Of a stretch of DNA of 64,000 nt, positions 1 to 11,942 are shown piece by piece. The notes below the pieces were generated by a model. It was not told the DNA's origin. It did no database searches and was given only the letters and a program-made list of their open reading frames with translations. The DNA is from Mytilus trossulus (Eukaryota > Mollusca > Bivalvia > Mytilida > Mytilidae), in contig NC_086378.1 of the NCBI RefSeq assembly GCF_036588685.1, positions 42,757,578-42,821,577 of the forward strand. The letters are read 5' to 3'. Numbering within the stretch: the first letter of the stretch is position 1; each line of letters opens with the position of its first letter. Made by a program: the position numbers and the translations under genes.

Positions 1-174
1 CTATTGTTTAGAATTTGATACAACACTCAATGTTCATACGAAATTTGTGACCGAGTTTTGTTGTCTTCTATGAAAGTTAAATTTAAATATTTGGTCTTGA
101 AATACTCATTTATGCTCTGTTGTACAAGTCATCTCAATCAATTACATGCAGCCATGTAGGTCCCAGGTATTATA

Positions 175-450
175 ATTTTATGTCTAGCTGGCATAATTTT
201 GTTTGAGAACCCATAGTATGTTTGCACCTCTCCAAGTCGGGAGCCTCTGGCCTTTGTATGTCTTGTATGAATTTTGATTTTAGTTCATTTATATGTTTTG
301 GAGTTAAGTATGGCCTTCATTATCAATGAACTAGTAGACATTTTTTTTAGGGGCCAGCTGAAGCATGCCTCTTGGGGCAGGATTTTCTCACTGTGTTGAA
401 GACCCATTGGTGGCATAGTCCTCATTTCTTTTCACTATTTTATAGCATTC
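175..450 (-). repeat. GAATGTGTCAAAGAGACAAC-type repeat
   Basis: Inverse copy: GGGAGCCTCTGGCCTTTGTA, GGGGCCAGCTGAAGCATGCC, GAAGACCCATTGGTGGC. Confidence 0.65.
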
Positions 451-3070
451 CTACATTTTCTTCGTTGTCAGCGTCATCAAAATCTGTGATTGAAAATGTA
501 AATAACTTAATCAAGCCTTACTGGAATTTTTGAAACTTAAGAAGTTTTTGTAGGATCAAAAGACATTGTCAGGAGTATATTTTGTAATATTTTTGATATC
601 CTAAATGTGTGTATAATATTTGTAGCTGGATGATAAAGCAGCAATCAGTCAATCAACCAGTTTTTATCTCAGGGTTACTTGTACCATTTGTCATCTGTTA
701 GGAAATCATACAGTGCCAATTGTCAGGTTTCATATATATTCTCTCCAGAATTTATGTACTACTTTATTTAAGAATTGAATACTTCTATTTGAAAAAATTT
801 GCAGAAGCTTTTCATACTAAAAATGTGTCCAAAGTCAAAGTTTTACAACCCTGTAAAATTACTAAAAAAAGCATTCAATACTTATAATTTCATTTTATTG
901 CTAGGATCATGAAAATACATTTGCTATCAATCATTTTTCTTTTATTTACCTGTGTACTTATTGTGGAAGCTCATGTCATCATGAATGTTACGTTTCATTT
1001 TGAAATGAAGGTTGATTTTAGAATGATGTGAGATTGCTGATAGCCAATTAAAATAAGGTATTATAATGAAACAAACTTTTAATGTAATTATTTCAAAGTA
1101 TAAGCCAACATTTTGTTTGTTATGTTAATTTTGATCTTTATATTGTAATGTGAGAATTCTCAAATGTGGGAAGTATTTCTGAGAGCCTAGGTATTTTTGT
1201 TTGAATAACAAAAATCTTGTAGAAATGTAGATGATTATTAAGTTTTATCTTCTTTTTGTTTTTCTTTTTGTTTCTTTAAAATCCTTCAGGAGAAAGGATC
1301 TTTATATTACCTGTATAAATGTAAAGGCATGGAAACCTTTCCAAAAACTCTAAGACAGAATCATGAGTTTTATTGTTTACTATCTCTGGTTATCAACAGC
1401 CCAGAGATACAATAGAAACATTTATAGCAGTTACAATAATTTACAAGCATTTTCCAAATATATCAATATGCATCAAAGATTTACATCTTTAAAAGTTTTG
1501 TATTTTGAATAAACAAAAGTGATAATTAAGTGCACATCATGGACCGAAAGAATTTTTCAAATGATAAATAAGATGTGATGTTTTGGTCCTAGAATTTTGA
1601 CATTAAAAATGTGTATGAACTATTTATTTTATTTAATTCTGGAAATGAGGTTTTGGGAAAGGAATATGCTTTTGGTTTTCAACTGAACAACTTTTATCAT
1701 TTATATTTTAGCATCATCCGGTGACTTCTGAAATATTTAAAAGTGTAATTAACATATTCTCACTAAGAATATTACATTGAAAAGAATTGTTTTATAAGCT
1801 CTGATTCTTTTTAATAAAGAAAAAAACATTTATTGTCAAAGTGAGCATCTTCTGCAGAAAAGTTAATTTTATTTAATTCTCAGATGATGTGAGTCAGAGT
1901 GATGTTAAGAAAAAAGTAGCTTCCATTTTAATGTGTTCATTATTCATTTCAAACTATTTTATGAACAAAAATAAAAAATAAAAAAATGTTCTTTGTCTTC
2001 TTTTAAGTCAAAACAGCAGACTATCATAAGTTGGAATGTAACATCAGTTAAAAGTAGCTGTTTAATAGCAATGAAACTATTCTCTGCAAGAGACAAAATT
2101 ACACAGAAATGGATTATATATAAAAAAAAGAATTTCAGTAATGTTTATGCATTGTAGATAGCACAGGGGGCAGTAAGTTTTCTTATGTCATTAGTATCGT
2201 TCCATACCTCAAGAAATTGCTTTAGACTGTTTTCTTACTTAAATTTTATGAAACTTATACACAACCAAGCACAGATCAAGTTTGAATTTTGGTGGCTGCA
2301 CTTTCACCTTTCTTAGTTATGTTCCTTTATAGTTTTATGCCAGCGGGACTTTATATGTGTCTCATCGACTCCCATGGACATGTGACTCCATTTATTTACA
2401 TTTTATATAGAATTTGAAACTATGTTAAAAATCAAATTTCAAACTTTTTTTAGAAGTCAACCTTTCGATATTCTTATATTCCTGGAGGATTATTATCCGT
2501 ATTGATAAAATATTTGTATTTGTAGTAAGTGATTGAGGTCATGGGTTGGAACCGTGGCTTGGTCAAACCAAAGACTTAAAAAAAGTTTTTGCTGTTTCTC
2601 ATCTAAGCCAACGGTCTATAATAGTAAGAGCAAAGACTGGTCAACTTGAAGTCCAGCTAGGGTGACATGTCTTTCTGTCGACTGCTACATTGTGAACTAG
2701 CATGTTAAAAATTCTGCTCAGTGTGTCAGTTTAGTACAAAATAATTCATATTCATATCGCATCAACATGTACTCAACCTGAGTAAGCCTTAGTTTTCCAC
2801 TGGATCAAAAACATAAATTTGTTTTCTTTTACTAATTAGCTATCACATGGTCAATTATTGTACAGAAAATATGATGTTTGAAACACACACACACTACTGT
2901 ACCCAGTCAAGCCCATTCCAACTGATCTTTTATAGTTTGTTCTTTTGTTGTGTTGCAATAACACTGTCCCATAGAGTTAAGCACTTTTAGAATGTCAAAT
3001 GCTTCCATTTTCTTGTGCTTGTAGACAGTATTAGTTGGTTGTGGTTTTCCATATGTGTTTTACCTTTTTT
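451..3070. other. No supported gene
   Basis: AT-rich sequence with only short open frames. Apart from the SINE-like stretch near 2525 I see no exon-like or structural signal. Confidence 0.6.
2525..2660 (+). repeat. Possible tRNA-derived SINE
   Basis: GGTTGGAACC resembles a B box, and the 3' phrase AGCAAAGACTGGTCAAC is shared with the stretch at 21395-21545. No full cloverleaf. Confidence 0.35.
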
Positions 3071-4329
3071 AGCTCACCTGGCCTAAAGGGCCAAGTGAGC
3101 TTTTCTCATCACTTTGCGTCCGGCGTTTTACAAAAATCTTCTCCTCTGAAACTACTGGGCCAAATTAAACCAAACTTGGCCACAATCATCATTGATGTAT
3201 CTAGTTTAAAATTTGTGTTTTTTTACCCGGCCAACCAACCAAGATGGCTGCCATGGCTAAAAATAGAACATAGGGGTAAAATGCAGTTTTTGGCTTATAA
3301 CTCAAAAACCAAAGCATTAAGAGCAAATCTGACATGGGGTAAAATTGTTTATCAGGTCAAGATCTATCTGCCCAGAAATTTTCAGAGGAATCAGACAACC
3401 CATTGTTGGGTTGCTGCCCCTAAATTGGTAATTTTAAGGAAATTTTACTGTTTTTGGTCATTATCTTGAATATTATTATAGATGGAGATAAACTGTAAAC
3501 AGCAATAATGTTCAGCAAAGTAAGATTTACAAATAATTCAACATGACCAAAATGGTCAGTTAACCCCTTTAGGAGTTATTGCCCTTTATAGTCAATTTTT
3601 AACCATTTTTGGTAAATCTTAGTTAACTTTTACAAAAATCTTCTTTTCTGAAACTACTGGGCTAAATTTTACCAAACATAGCCAGAATCATTATTTGGCT
3701 ATCTAGTTTATAAAATGGTGTTTTGTGACCGGGCAAAACCAACCAAGATGACCGCTATGGCTTAAAATAGAACATAGGGGTAAAATGCAGCTTTTGGCTC
3801 ATAACTCAAAAACCAAAGCATTTACAGCAAATCTGCCATGGGGGTAAAATTGTTTATCTGGTCAAGATCCATCTGCCCTGAAATTTTTAGATGAATCGGA
3901 CAACTTGTTGTTAGGTTGCTGCCCCTAAATTGGTAATTTTTAGGAAATTTTGCTGTTTTGGGTTATTATCTTGAATATTATTATAGATAGAGATAAACTG
4001 TAAACAGCAATAATGTACAGCAATTTAAGACTCAAAAATAAGTCAAATGACCAAAATGGTCAATTGACCCCCTAAGAAGTTATATATTGTCCTTTATAAT
4101 CATGATAATAAATTTTTAACAATTTTCATAAAATTTGTAAATTTTTACTCACTGAAACTACACGGACAATTTCATTATAGATAGAGATAATTGTAAGCAG
4201 AAAGAATGTTCAGTAAAGTAAGATGTACAAACACATCACAATCACCTAAACACAATTTTGTCATGAACTGTCTGCTTCCTTTGTTCACATATACCAAGGT
4301 GAGTGACACAGGCTCTTTAGAGCCTCTAG
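3071..4329 (+). repeat. AGCTCACC-type interspersed repeat, full length
   Basis: Opens with a hairpin (AGCTCACCTGGCC...GGCCAAGTGAGCT), has two cores of about 500 bp (CTGAAACTACTGGGC, AAGATGGCTGCCATGGCTAA, GGTTGCTGCCCC), and closes with a hairpin GGCTCTTTAGAGCC followed by TCTAG. Open frames within are incidental. Confidence 0.85.
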
Positions 4330-6717
4330 TTTTTCATATAATAGTCTCAAATCATTCATTGTGCTCCTTTGAATTTTTTCACATGTTGTTCCATAGTGTA
4401 TTTGCTTTTCTTGTTTTAAAGATGAAAAGTGACCAGATTTGTGAAATTATTCCCATCTTAGGCTTAAGAGTTAAATAGATAAGTTTATTGAAAGTCATTC
4501 AACATTTCCTTGTTTAAAATTTATTTAATGGTTGCTTGTACCTATAAAAAATTGTTCTGTTTTCTAAAATAACTTCGATTCTTTTGTCATAGAATTCATT
4601 AACTTGGCCAATTTCCGAATTCAAAGGCATAGCTCGAAAGTTGATGGCAGCTTCAAAGCTATATAGAGTTTAATCCTATTCTTTAGTTATTAGTTTTGTT
4701 TTAAAATATCAAGTGCTTTAATTTAAAATAGGAGTTATTTGTCCATTTCCCATTTCAAAAAGTCAGACTTGTAAATAAAAACAGAAATCACAGAATAAAA
4801 TGAAACATTGCTTCTTATTAATAATTAACTGGAACTTATTTCAGATTAGAAAAATAATATGGCAATAAAACTTATGTTTATTATCCTAACAAAATAAAAG
4901 ACAGATTTGATGGATAAATCAAAAATAGTTGATGAAGTTGCTGTATGAAATCTACAGATACCATCATCACAGTGTCTAGCTGCACCTTTTAAGTTATGTG
5001 GTATTTTGAAATGAAAGTAAGAAGGTGCAGTATGATTGCCTGTGAATGAGAAAATTGTAAAACCATAATAAAAAATTATCAATTCTTGGCCATTTTACAG
5101 CCGGCAACAATGAGGAAAATAGAAAAATAGCCTGATTTATACTGAAACCATAAACAGAAATGTACAAATAACAAATGACACTAAGTCCTGATCTATGAGA
5201 ATTCAGTTTTCACTGAAAACTAGGTCAAACACCAATTTCATCTATAAATAAATAAATCAGTTCTCCCAGACTAAAAGTTGATTTCAAGTTAAGTTCATTG
5301 TAACAAAAGTTACATGTAGTTTAACCATGTTCATGTGCCAGTCCCAAGTTGTGAACCTTTTTATTAGTTGTCTCTTGTTATCATCTTATTTCATGTAAAT
5401 AGCAGATCTATGATAGTCTTAGTTAGTTTTCTCATTTGAATTGTTTTACATTGTCTTATTGGGGCCTTTTAGAGCTGACTATGTGGTATGGGCTTTGCTC
5501 ATTGTTGAAGGCCATACGATGACCTATAGTTGTTAATGTTTGTGTCATTTTGGTCTTTTGTGGATAGTTGTCTCATTGGCAATCATACCACATCTTCTTT
5601 TTTTATATTAAAATAGTTAAACTAGACTAACAGCTTGACCTACTTTGTATTATATAAACTCTTGTCTGAGCTATTTGCTGTTTGTTTTTGTCTCTCTGCC
5701 ATACACCATATAATAACTTATATTTATATAGTTTCTGATACTCACTTGCATTTATGTAAAAGTTTCTGAAACTGTTTTGGTCTTTAATGTTCATGAGGAA
5801 GTTTATTCCAGAAACACTTAGCCTATACACTGGTACCAAATTGATCAATTAAATCGAAAGAAAAACAATGGTTGATCAATATTTTATTATTAACATTCCT
5901 AATGAAGGAAAAAATATAAAAATGATTATATGTGTCTATAGATAAAATATTTGGTAGCAAAAAACATAAAAACAATAAACTTTTTTAATAGAAAATAATT
6001 TTTGTTCTAAATTTTTTAAATGGCAAAATCCATTCAAGAAGCATACCTTTTCTGTGTTCAACAATAAACCAATTTGAAAAATCAGAGGTATTAAAATAAA
6101 TTTCTTTACTTGCATAACTTGTACATTGTACCTCCATATTAACAGTTTTTAGGTTTTTGTTTTGTAGTATAAATAAGCCTGTTGAATTTCACCTTTGAAT
6201 ATTTCTGAATTATCTGCATTTTATCATTTCAGAGCCTTTTATAGCTTACTATGTATGTTTTGCTCATCCTTGATGGGCATGTACATTTGTACATGTTCTT
6301 ATCTTAATAAAGAAAACTGTCCAATGAAACAATGTTTTAATTTCTTAACCATGCATGAGCATCAAATCATCATAAAACTAAATGCTAAAGGAGGCTAATT
6401 ATGCAACTGCATACTAAAGATCAATGGTCTAACAAATGTTCTTCTTCATAAAACAATTAGGAAACTCAATATTTATCTTTTCAATAAAATTGAGAATGGA
6501 AGTCTCTTTTTGCAAGGCTTTTTACATGGACTGGTTCATATTCACTTAGGTGTTTCCTGTAATCACAGACCAGGGAATGATGGGAGGCACTTTAGTATCA
6601 ATGATAAAGGCATTAGTGGTTATTTTGTTGTTTGATGTTGCAGATGTATAAGACAATAAATATTGTTACTGGTAAATGGTTTACAAATATGCTTCTCAAC
6701 CCTATTGAACAGTTTAG
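4330..6717. other. No supported gene apart from one repeat
   Basis: AT-rich; short frames on both strands without homology or splice context. Contains the repeat at 5323-5605. Confidence 0.6.
5323..5605 (-). repeat. GATGTGGTATGATTGCC-type repeat
   Basis: Inverse copy from CCAGTCCCAAGT to ATCATACCACATCTTC. Confidence 0.75.
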
Positions 6718-6827
6718 AACAGCCCCACAGGCACTTGTCTCAGAAAAAAAAAATCCTATATACCTTATTATAACAATAAGGTATATAGGATTTTTTTTTT
6801 TCTGAGACAAGTGCCTGTGAACAGCCC
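6718..6827. mobile_element. 94-bp fold-back element with 8-bp target duplication (hAT-like MITE)
   Basis: Element 6726-6819 is an almost perfect palindrome: arms start CACAGGCACTTGTCTCAG and differ by one base in the A/T run, with a 5-base loop. Flanked by AACAGCCC on both sides (6718-6725, 6820-6827). Eight-bp duplication plus a CA-start suggests hAT-type mobilisation. Confidence 0.85.
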
Positions 6828-8506
6828 TTATCATTAATACCTATAGAAAATATCAATGTAGTTTGAAAAAATAGAAAATATAATAAAATTGATCAGGAGT
6901 TATCTCCCATAGGCATAGGTCTATGAATTAGAAATGTAATTTCTCCAGGTCTTAGTGCCTTCCAAAAAACTTAATGTTTTGTCAATGATAATGTTTAACC
7001 TTATTAATATGAGTAAACATGTTTTTATTTAAATTATTTTAATCATTTACCTTTATTTTGTATTTCATTTGATTGTATTATAGCTCAAATTTTGGGAAAC
7101 ATGACTCATGGTAAATAAAATATCTTGTACATTGTATCTCTTTAAAATATATCATAACATGAATCCATATATTATAAGCATTGAAATATAAATCACAATT
7201 TGTTAATGGAAATTCAGTTTATTCTTAAAATGCAGCTCTACTAATTTATACGACAAATACCCATCAAAGTAAAGGTTACCAGTCCCTCTACAAGGACAAA
7301 GCCTAGCTATTCATAAACCTGGTTTAGTTGTAACTACAAGACACTAGATCTATAATGTATCAATTCAGTGTACATTTACATACAAAAAACAACTTTGAAT
7401 AGAATGGCATAAAGTTGCACAAAATGTAGTTTAACAAGGAAGGACCAATTATTTAACATAATGAAATGATATCCATTTATTTTATAAACATATGTCCTGC
7501 CAATTTTCTTCTTTTTTTTTCTTGGTTAGGGCTTTACAAGTACATATATAAAAATTAACATAACCTGACTTGAAGCCCATTAAAAAATTAAACTCAAACT
7601 TAATTGGCATTATATAAAATATAAATGTAATATAAAATGTGAAAGTTAACTGATATATTATATGTATATCAAACACTAATTAGTCTACCCATCACCTATA
7701 TTAAAAAATGTTCTGACTAAATGCCAATGAAAAGCAAATTAAAACATTGGAAATATACCATGTACATTTGATATGTTTAAATTTTGAAATTATCTAAAAC
7801 AAAATTTACTTCATAGGAGACAGCATGGATATATAAATATAAAAAAGAAGATGTGGTATTATTGCCAATGAGACAACTATCTACACAAAAATGTCAGGTT
7901 TAACAAAACCTTAAACCTCCTGGCATAATAATAACATACATGTATTTTTGAAGGCAGTACAGTGACCTATAGTTGTTAATTTCTGTGTCATTTTGGTCTT
8001 TTGTGGAGAGTTGTCTCATTGGGAATCATACCACATCTTCTTTTTTATATGTAAACATGATCTGAATAGAAGGCTATAAAAAAAATTGAACAGAAACTAC
8101 AAGATGTAAGCATTATGTCCATGTATGTACGGTAATATAAAGTGTACATTGAACATGTATAAAAAATATTCCCTTTAACATTCTTAGTTCATGTACATGT
8201 ACCTGACACTACATGTATATATAATTTACAAGTACTACTAAAATAATTTTGTTTAAAAATATTTTTTTATAAAAATAATATCTTAAATCATTATTTAGGG
8301 TAAAAACTATTGTTGAATTTTAAGTTCATATATATAGTTGCCTTAAAATGTGGCATGCATGCACACATTAAAATACACATATAAATTAAAGAATTTGCTC
8401 TAAACAGTACACAAATAACAACAAAAATAAGGCAACTTGTAAGCACGCTAAGCTAATATATATATGTAATATATTAATAAATATTGTATCAAGGCATAAT
8501 ATAAAT
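6828..8506. other. No supported gene apart from one palindromic repeat
   Basis: AT-rich flank of the FBXL8-like gene; contains the element at 7841-8047. Confidence 0.6.
7841..8047. repeat. Palindromic 200-bp element, GATGTGGTATGATTGCC family
   Basis: Opens with GAAGATGTGGTATTATTGCC and AATGAGACAAC, and closes with their inverted counterparts, so two element ends face each other around a short centre. Confidence 0.65.
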
Positions 8507-8512
8507 TTTATT
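8507..8512 (-). terminator. Poly(A) signal AATAAA, FBXL8-like gene
   Basis: Minus-strand AATAAA about 130 nt past the stop codon and just beyond the tandem copies of the coding end. Confidence 0.45.
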
Positions 8513-8528
8513 TTGCACAGGAATCTAT

Positions 8529-8708
8529 CATTTGAAAGGAAATTCCTGTTGTACAGTCAGGAGGCCTTTCCTAGTACATGTGTAGTAGGGACCATTTGAA
8601 AGGAAATTCCTGTTAAACAGTCAATAGGCTTTTTCTTGTAGGGATCATTTGAAAGGAAATTCCCGCTGTACAGTGAGTAGACTCTTCCTAGTTGGAATCA
8701 TCCATGGT
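8529..8708 (-). repeat. Tandem repeat of the FBXL8-like coding end
   Basis: The block around the stop codon (plus CATTTGAAAGGAAATTCC) occurs at 8529, 8593 and 8646, periods 64 and 53. The copy at 8646 is the true coding end; the other two lie in the 3' UTR. Confidence 0.85.
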
Positions 8709-9844
8709 TCTGGTACCATTTCACTCTTTAATATATAATTTCCTTTTTCTCTCAGTTGTGGCAACTCTGCATGTATTCCCTGAACAACTTCTTTGTCAAG
8801 AATACAATATACTTTCAAACAGGTCAACTGTTTACAAGTATGGGCTAAATCTAGCAAAGCTACACCTAACTCGTATGAATTTCTTGTTTGGAGTATTAAG
8901 GTTTCCAGTGTGTCACAATAAAACCTGGAAACAGTTTTGATCTCGTCAATCAAAATTGAAAAAGTTTCCAATCTAAGTTGCTTCAGTGGTATTTCTGGTT
9001 TAAATACATCTGCTACTTTCACTTGAGGTACTGTATGGTCAAAATGCAATGATACTCTAAATTCTGGAATTTTTGCTACTAGTTTAGCCCAAGCATTTGA
9101 AGTTAGATCACTTTCATATTTCAATTCTCTTCTGCAGCCAATTGCAAGATATTGTATTGGACTCCTGTCATCTTCTGCTAAGGTTTCTAAGATTTCGTCT
9201 GATAGACTTGTATGATATACTCGTAAATCTTGCAACTTTTGACATCTTTTGACCAAACGCAATATGCAATCTGGTGTTACTTTGCAAACAAGAATTCTAT
9301 TAAAAAGATTGAGAGATTCAATTTCTGGATGGTTTTTAGAAAGTTCATCAATCAAACTGTCATCAAAAGCAGCCTGTAATCCACTAAGGTTCACTTCAAC
9401 AAGACTATGTCTGGGGGACAGTTCATCTGGGATATATCCAAAAAAGGTTTTCAAAGCTTCAACAAATTCTAATCCTGCATAGAAAAGTGGATTCTCTCCA
9501 GTAAAATAGATCCCAAATTTATTTAATTTACCTTGTCTGACTTTGCAAAGTAAATTAATGATTTCAACAGCACATTTTCTCTTTTCAGCATCTTTTTGAT
9601 AAAGGTAAATTGACACATCACGGAAATGACGTCCATGTTGGACAACACAATCTGCAAAGTTTCTAAATTCTGCATTGTCTTTATTCAAATTAAACTCAAA
9701 TGTCCGCCATAAATACTGTGAATGAAAACATTGCTGCCAAGATTTACATACCAATGAAGCATAGTATCGTTCACTTAGGCTGAGATAACCAAATACATTG
9801 ACAATTATATGGTCAGGAATTTGTTGCCAAACATCAATTTCCAT
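8645..9844 (-). CDS. FBXL8: F-box/LRR protein, FBXL8-like (399 aa, single coding exon)
   Basis: Substrate-recognition subunit of an SCF (SKP1-CUL1-F-box) ubiquitin ligase by family knowledge; the substrate is not predictable here. Residues about 3-48 are an F-box (WQQIPDHIIVNVFGYLSLSE, then LVCKSWQQCF). The rest is leucine-rich and aligns with FBXL8: GENPLFYAGLEFVEAL versus GEKPLFDAGRDVLEAV, the SLSDEILETLAEDDRSP block, and a Pro/Trp-containing C-terminus (EPWMIPTRK). Length 399 is near the roughly 370 of vertebrate FBXL8. ATG 9844-9842 is the first start and follows an acceptor-like TTACAG (exon edge 9879), so the 5' UTR is probably spliced. FBXO33 and FBXO39 are related alternatives. The coding end is tandemly repeated downstream. 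Confidence 0.85.
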   Translation of the reverse strand: MEIDVWQQIPDHIIVNVFGYLSLSERYYASLVCKSWQQCFHSQYLWRTFEFNLNKDNAEFRNFADCVVQHGRHFRDVSIYLYQKDAEKRKCAVEIINLLCKVRQGKLNKFGIYFTGENPLFYAGLEFVEALKTFFGYIPDELSPRHSLVEVNLSGLQAAFDDSLIDELSKNHPEIESLNLFNRILVCKVTPDCILRLVKRCQKLQDLRVYHTSLSDEILETLAEDDRSPIQYLAIGCRRELKYESDLTSNAWAKLVAKIPEFRVSLHFDHTVPQVKVADVFKPEIPLKQLRLETFSILIDEIKTVSRFYCDTLETLILQTRNSYELGVALLDLAHTCKQLTCLKVYCILDKEVVQGIHAELPQLREKGNYILKSEMVPEPWMIPTRKSLLTVQREFPFK

Positions 9845-10179
9845 GGTTTACAATATATCTGTCAAGGATACCATTTATCCTGTAATAAAATATGAAAACA
9901 TTTTTCATTTGAATAAATATACATAAAAGTGAACATTCAGATATTTGTCTAACCTAACAAGTTCAAAATTAAGCCTTAGCTATTACATGTATATTCAGTC
10001 TGCACCAAAAACTTTTTCAACTTCTAGTCCAAAGACCAGTATTCTGAAATTTTTCTTATTGGGCCAAACAAAGTTTTGCAAAATCTTACTAGTCCGAAAG
10101 AAATTTTACTAGTCTGGGGCATCGGACTAGTGGTTAACAGTGCAGACTGTTATATATATACATTGTAGATCTATATAAA

Positions 10180-11290
10180 AAAAAGATGTGGTATTATTGC
10201 CAATGAGACAACTATCCACCAACACTCCACAAGAGACCAAATCACACAGAAATTAACAACTATAGGTCACTGTATGGCCTTCAACAATGAGCAAAGCCCA
10301 TACTGTATAGTCAGTTGTAAAAGGCCCCGAAAAAGACAATGTAAAAACATTTGAAAGAGAAAACTAACAGCCTAATTTATATACAAAAAATGACAGAAAA
10401 ACAAATATGTAACACATAACCATACGACAACCACTGATTTACAGGCTCCTGACTTGGGACTGGCACATACATGCTGAATGTGGCAGGGTTAAACATGTTA
10501 GCGGGATCCCAACCCTCCCCTTTTCAGTACAACATAAGAAGCTATAAAAAACTATAAAAATCAGTTGAAAAAGGCTTAAGGTGTCATACCACCAATTAAT
10601 CCCTCAAATTTAGAACATATGTGAAAGGTAGGCCTACTCGGACAAAAAATAGTGCATTTGATGTCATTGTTTACTTAAACTAACCAACAAATTGGCAGAA
10701 ATGAAAATTTTGGTGAAAGAGAAATAATTATTAAGACCATTTTGAGCTAAAATTTACTTGTTTATGAGTTTGCACTCCATAGTATACTAATTTTAGATTT
10801 CCAGAAAACCAGGGGTTATTTTTAGTGGTACCTCTATTCCAAAGACCTTTTCTTTTTTATATGATTTTTAACATCTGTTGAAAATTGGCATGTGGTGAGG
10901 GGGGATATGACCTTTATCAGGACTCGGGTGTTTTAAAGCTCGGTATTTCGGGATTCTCCCTTTGTGGATCCGGGAATTCTTTTTTCGAATTTCAGGACCT
11001 CGGATTTTTGTATTTTTAAGCCCGGGATTTCGTGTTTTTAAGTCCGGGATTTCGGGATCAGGACCCCTCCTACCCCCCCCCCCCCCCCCCCCCCCACTCA
11101 TGTGGTAGAAAATTGATACATGTGCGATTCAGGATATATATACCTGGGTTATTATGAAGTTAAACTTAAGGTAAAATATTTAGAAAGCTGTGAAATTGTA
11201 AAAAATGGTTAAACAGATAGGGACTTTTAATTGGTGGTATGACACCTTTTAAAACTAATCAGATGGATACAAATACGTAACAGGGTGGAC
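10180..11290 (+). repeat. GATGTGGTATGATTGCC-type repeat with nested TIR element
   Basis: GATGTGGTATTATTGCCAAT, GGCCTTCAACAATGAGCAAA, CTCCTGACTTGGGACTGGCA in the usual order, then split by the GGTGTC element and resumed (AATCAGATGGATACAAATAC). Confidence 0.8.
10578..11248. mobile_element. TIR element of about 667 bp with poly-C tract
   Basis: Perfect 20-bp inverted termini GGTGTCATACCACCAATTAA (10580-10599, 11227-11246). The centre has CGGGATTTCG-type repeats and a run of about 25 C near 11072-11096. Nested in a GATGTGGTATGATTGCC-type repeat. TTAA occurs near both junctions but the duplication is not exact. Confidence 0.8.
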
Positions 11291-11591
11291 ACATTCCATT
11301 GGCTGTACATAGCTTTTGAAGAGTCCCTGAATAACAGAGGAATCTACCAGTAGATACATTTACAGTAAAGGAGGGGTGACAATTAGGGGAAAAGTTGGAC
11401 AACGATGAGGGGGTTCAAATCCTCAGTACTTTTGTATTATCAGAGAAATACACATATGTCTCTCAGTCTGGTATTATCATATATAAATAGTAAAATAGTA
11501 TTAAAATAGAGAACATTTATCAGTTTATTTTTATACATTGCATATATACCAAATAAAATATAAAGTTCCTGAATGGCACATTAAAACTTAC

Positions 11592-11710
11592 TGCAATGAC
11601 TACGTTAGTTGGAACGCATTAGCCGAATTATTATGTTGTATCTCGTAAATGTCTTGAGGGCAGCAATAACTTCATTGATGACTGACAGCTGATAACTGGA
11701 AGTTCACTTT
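11592..11710 (-). other. Putative non-coding first exon of the FBXL8-like gene
   Basis: On the minus strand GCA|GTAAGTTTT at 11592/11591 is a strong donor facing the acceptor at 9879/9880. The intervening 1.7 kb is entirely nested repeats, as expected of an intron. The upstream edge is a guess, placed at the ETS-like TTCCGGAA site. No transcript evidence. Confidence 0.35.
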
Positions 11711-11900
11711 TCCGGAAAACTGTTTGTCAACAAAGGTTCATATCAAAAAGATCTTCCCAACTATCTTAATCTAGCAAGTTAATTAAAGACAATTAAAATT
11801 TCTAAGTTTTTGCATGTGTGAAATAAGGCTTTTAAAGAACAATTATGAAGTCCGCATCTGTATCCGTCTTTTTTTCATTGTTTACATTTTGTATTTAGAA
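11700..11900. promoter_or_regulatory. Divergent promoter region between FBXL8-like gene and MRPL52
   Basis: The presumed first exon of the FBXL8-like gene (minus) and the first recognisable MRPL52 exon (plus) lie less than 300 bp apart. Between them is a palindromic TTCCGGAA (11710-11717) of the ETS type, frequent at mitochondrial ribosomal protein promoters. No TATA box stands out. A head-to-head promoter is inferred from spacing. Confidence 0.35.
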
Positions 11901-11942
11901 TGGTTCCCTGTCATGTAGACTTGGACCAAGAAACAGTAGAAG
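11899..11942 (+). CDS. MRPL52: MRPL52 exon, presequence part
   Basis: Strong acceptor (pyrimidine tract then GTATTTAG) followed by NGSLSCRLGPRNSR and donor AAG|GTTGAC, phase 2, exactly what the next exon requires. The basic, Ser-rich composition fits a mitochondrial targeting peptide. The upstream ATG at 11845 (MKSAS) would need a 39-nt intron, so I do not join it. Confidence 0.5.

Noticed and set aside
3035-3469. 144-codon frame
   Set aside because: Lies in the AGCTCACC-type repeat; similar frames recur in other copies with stops in different places.
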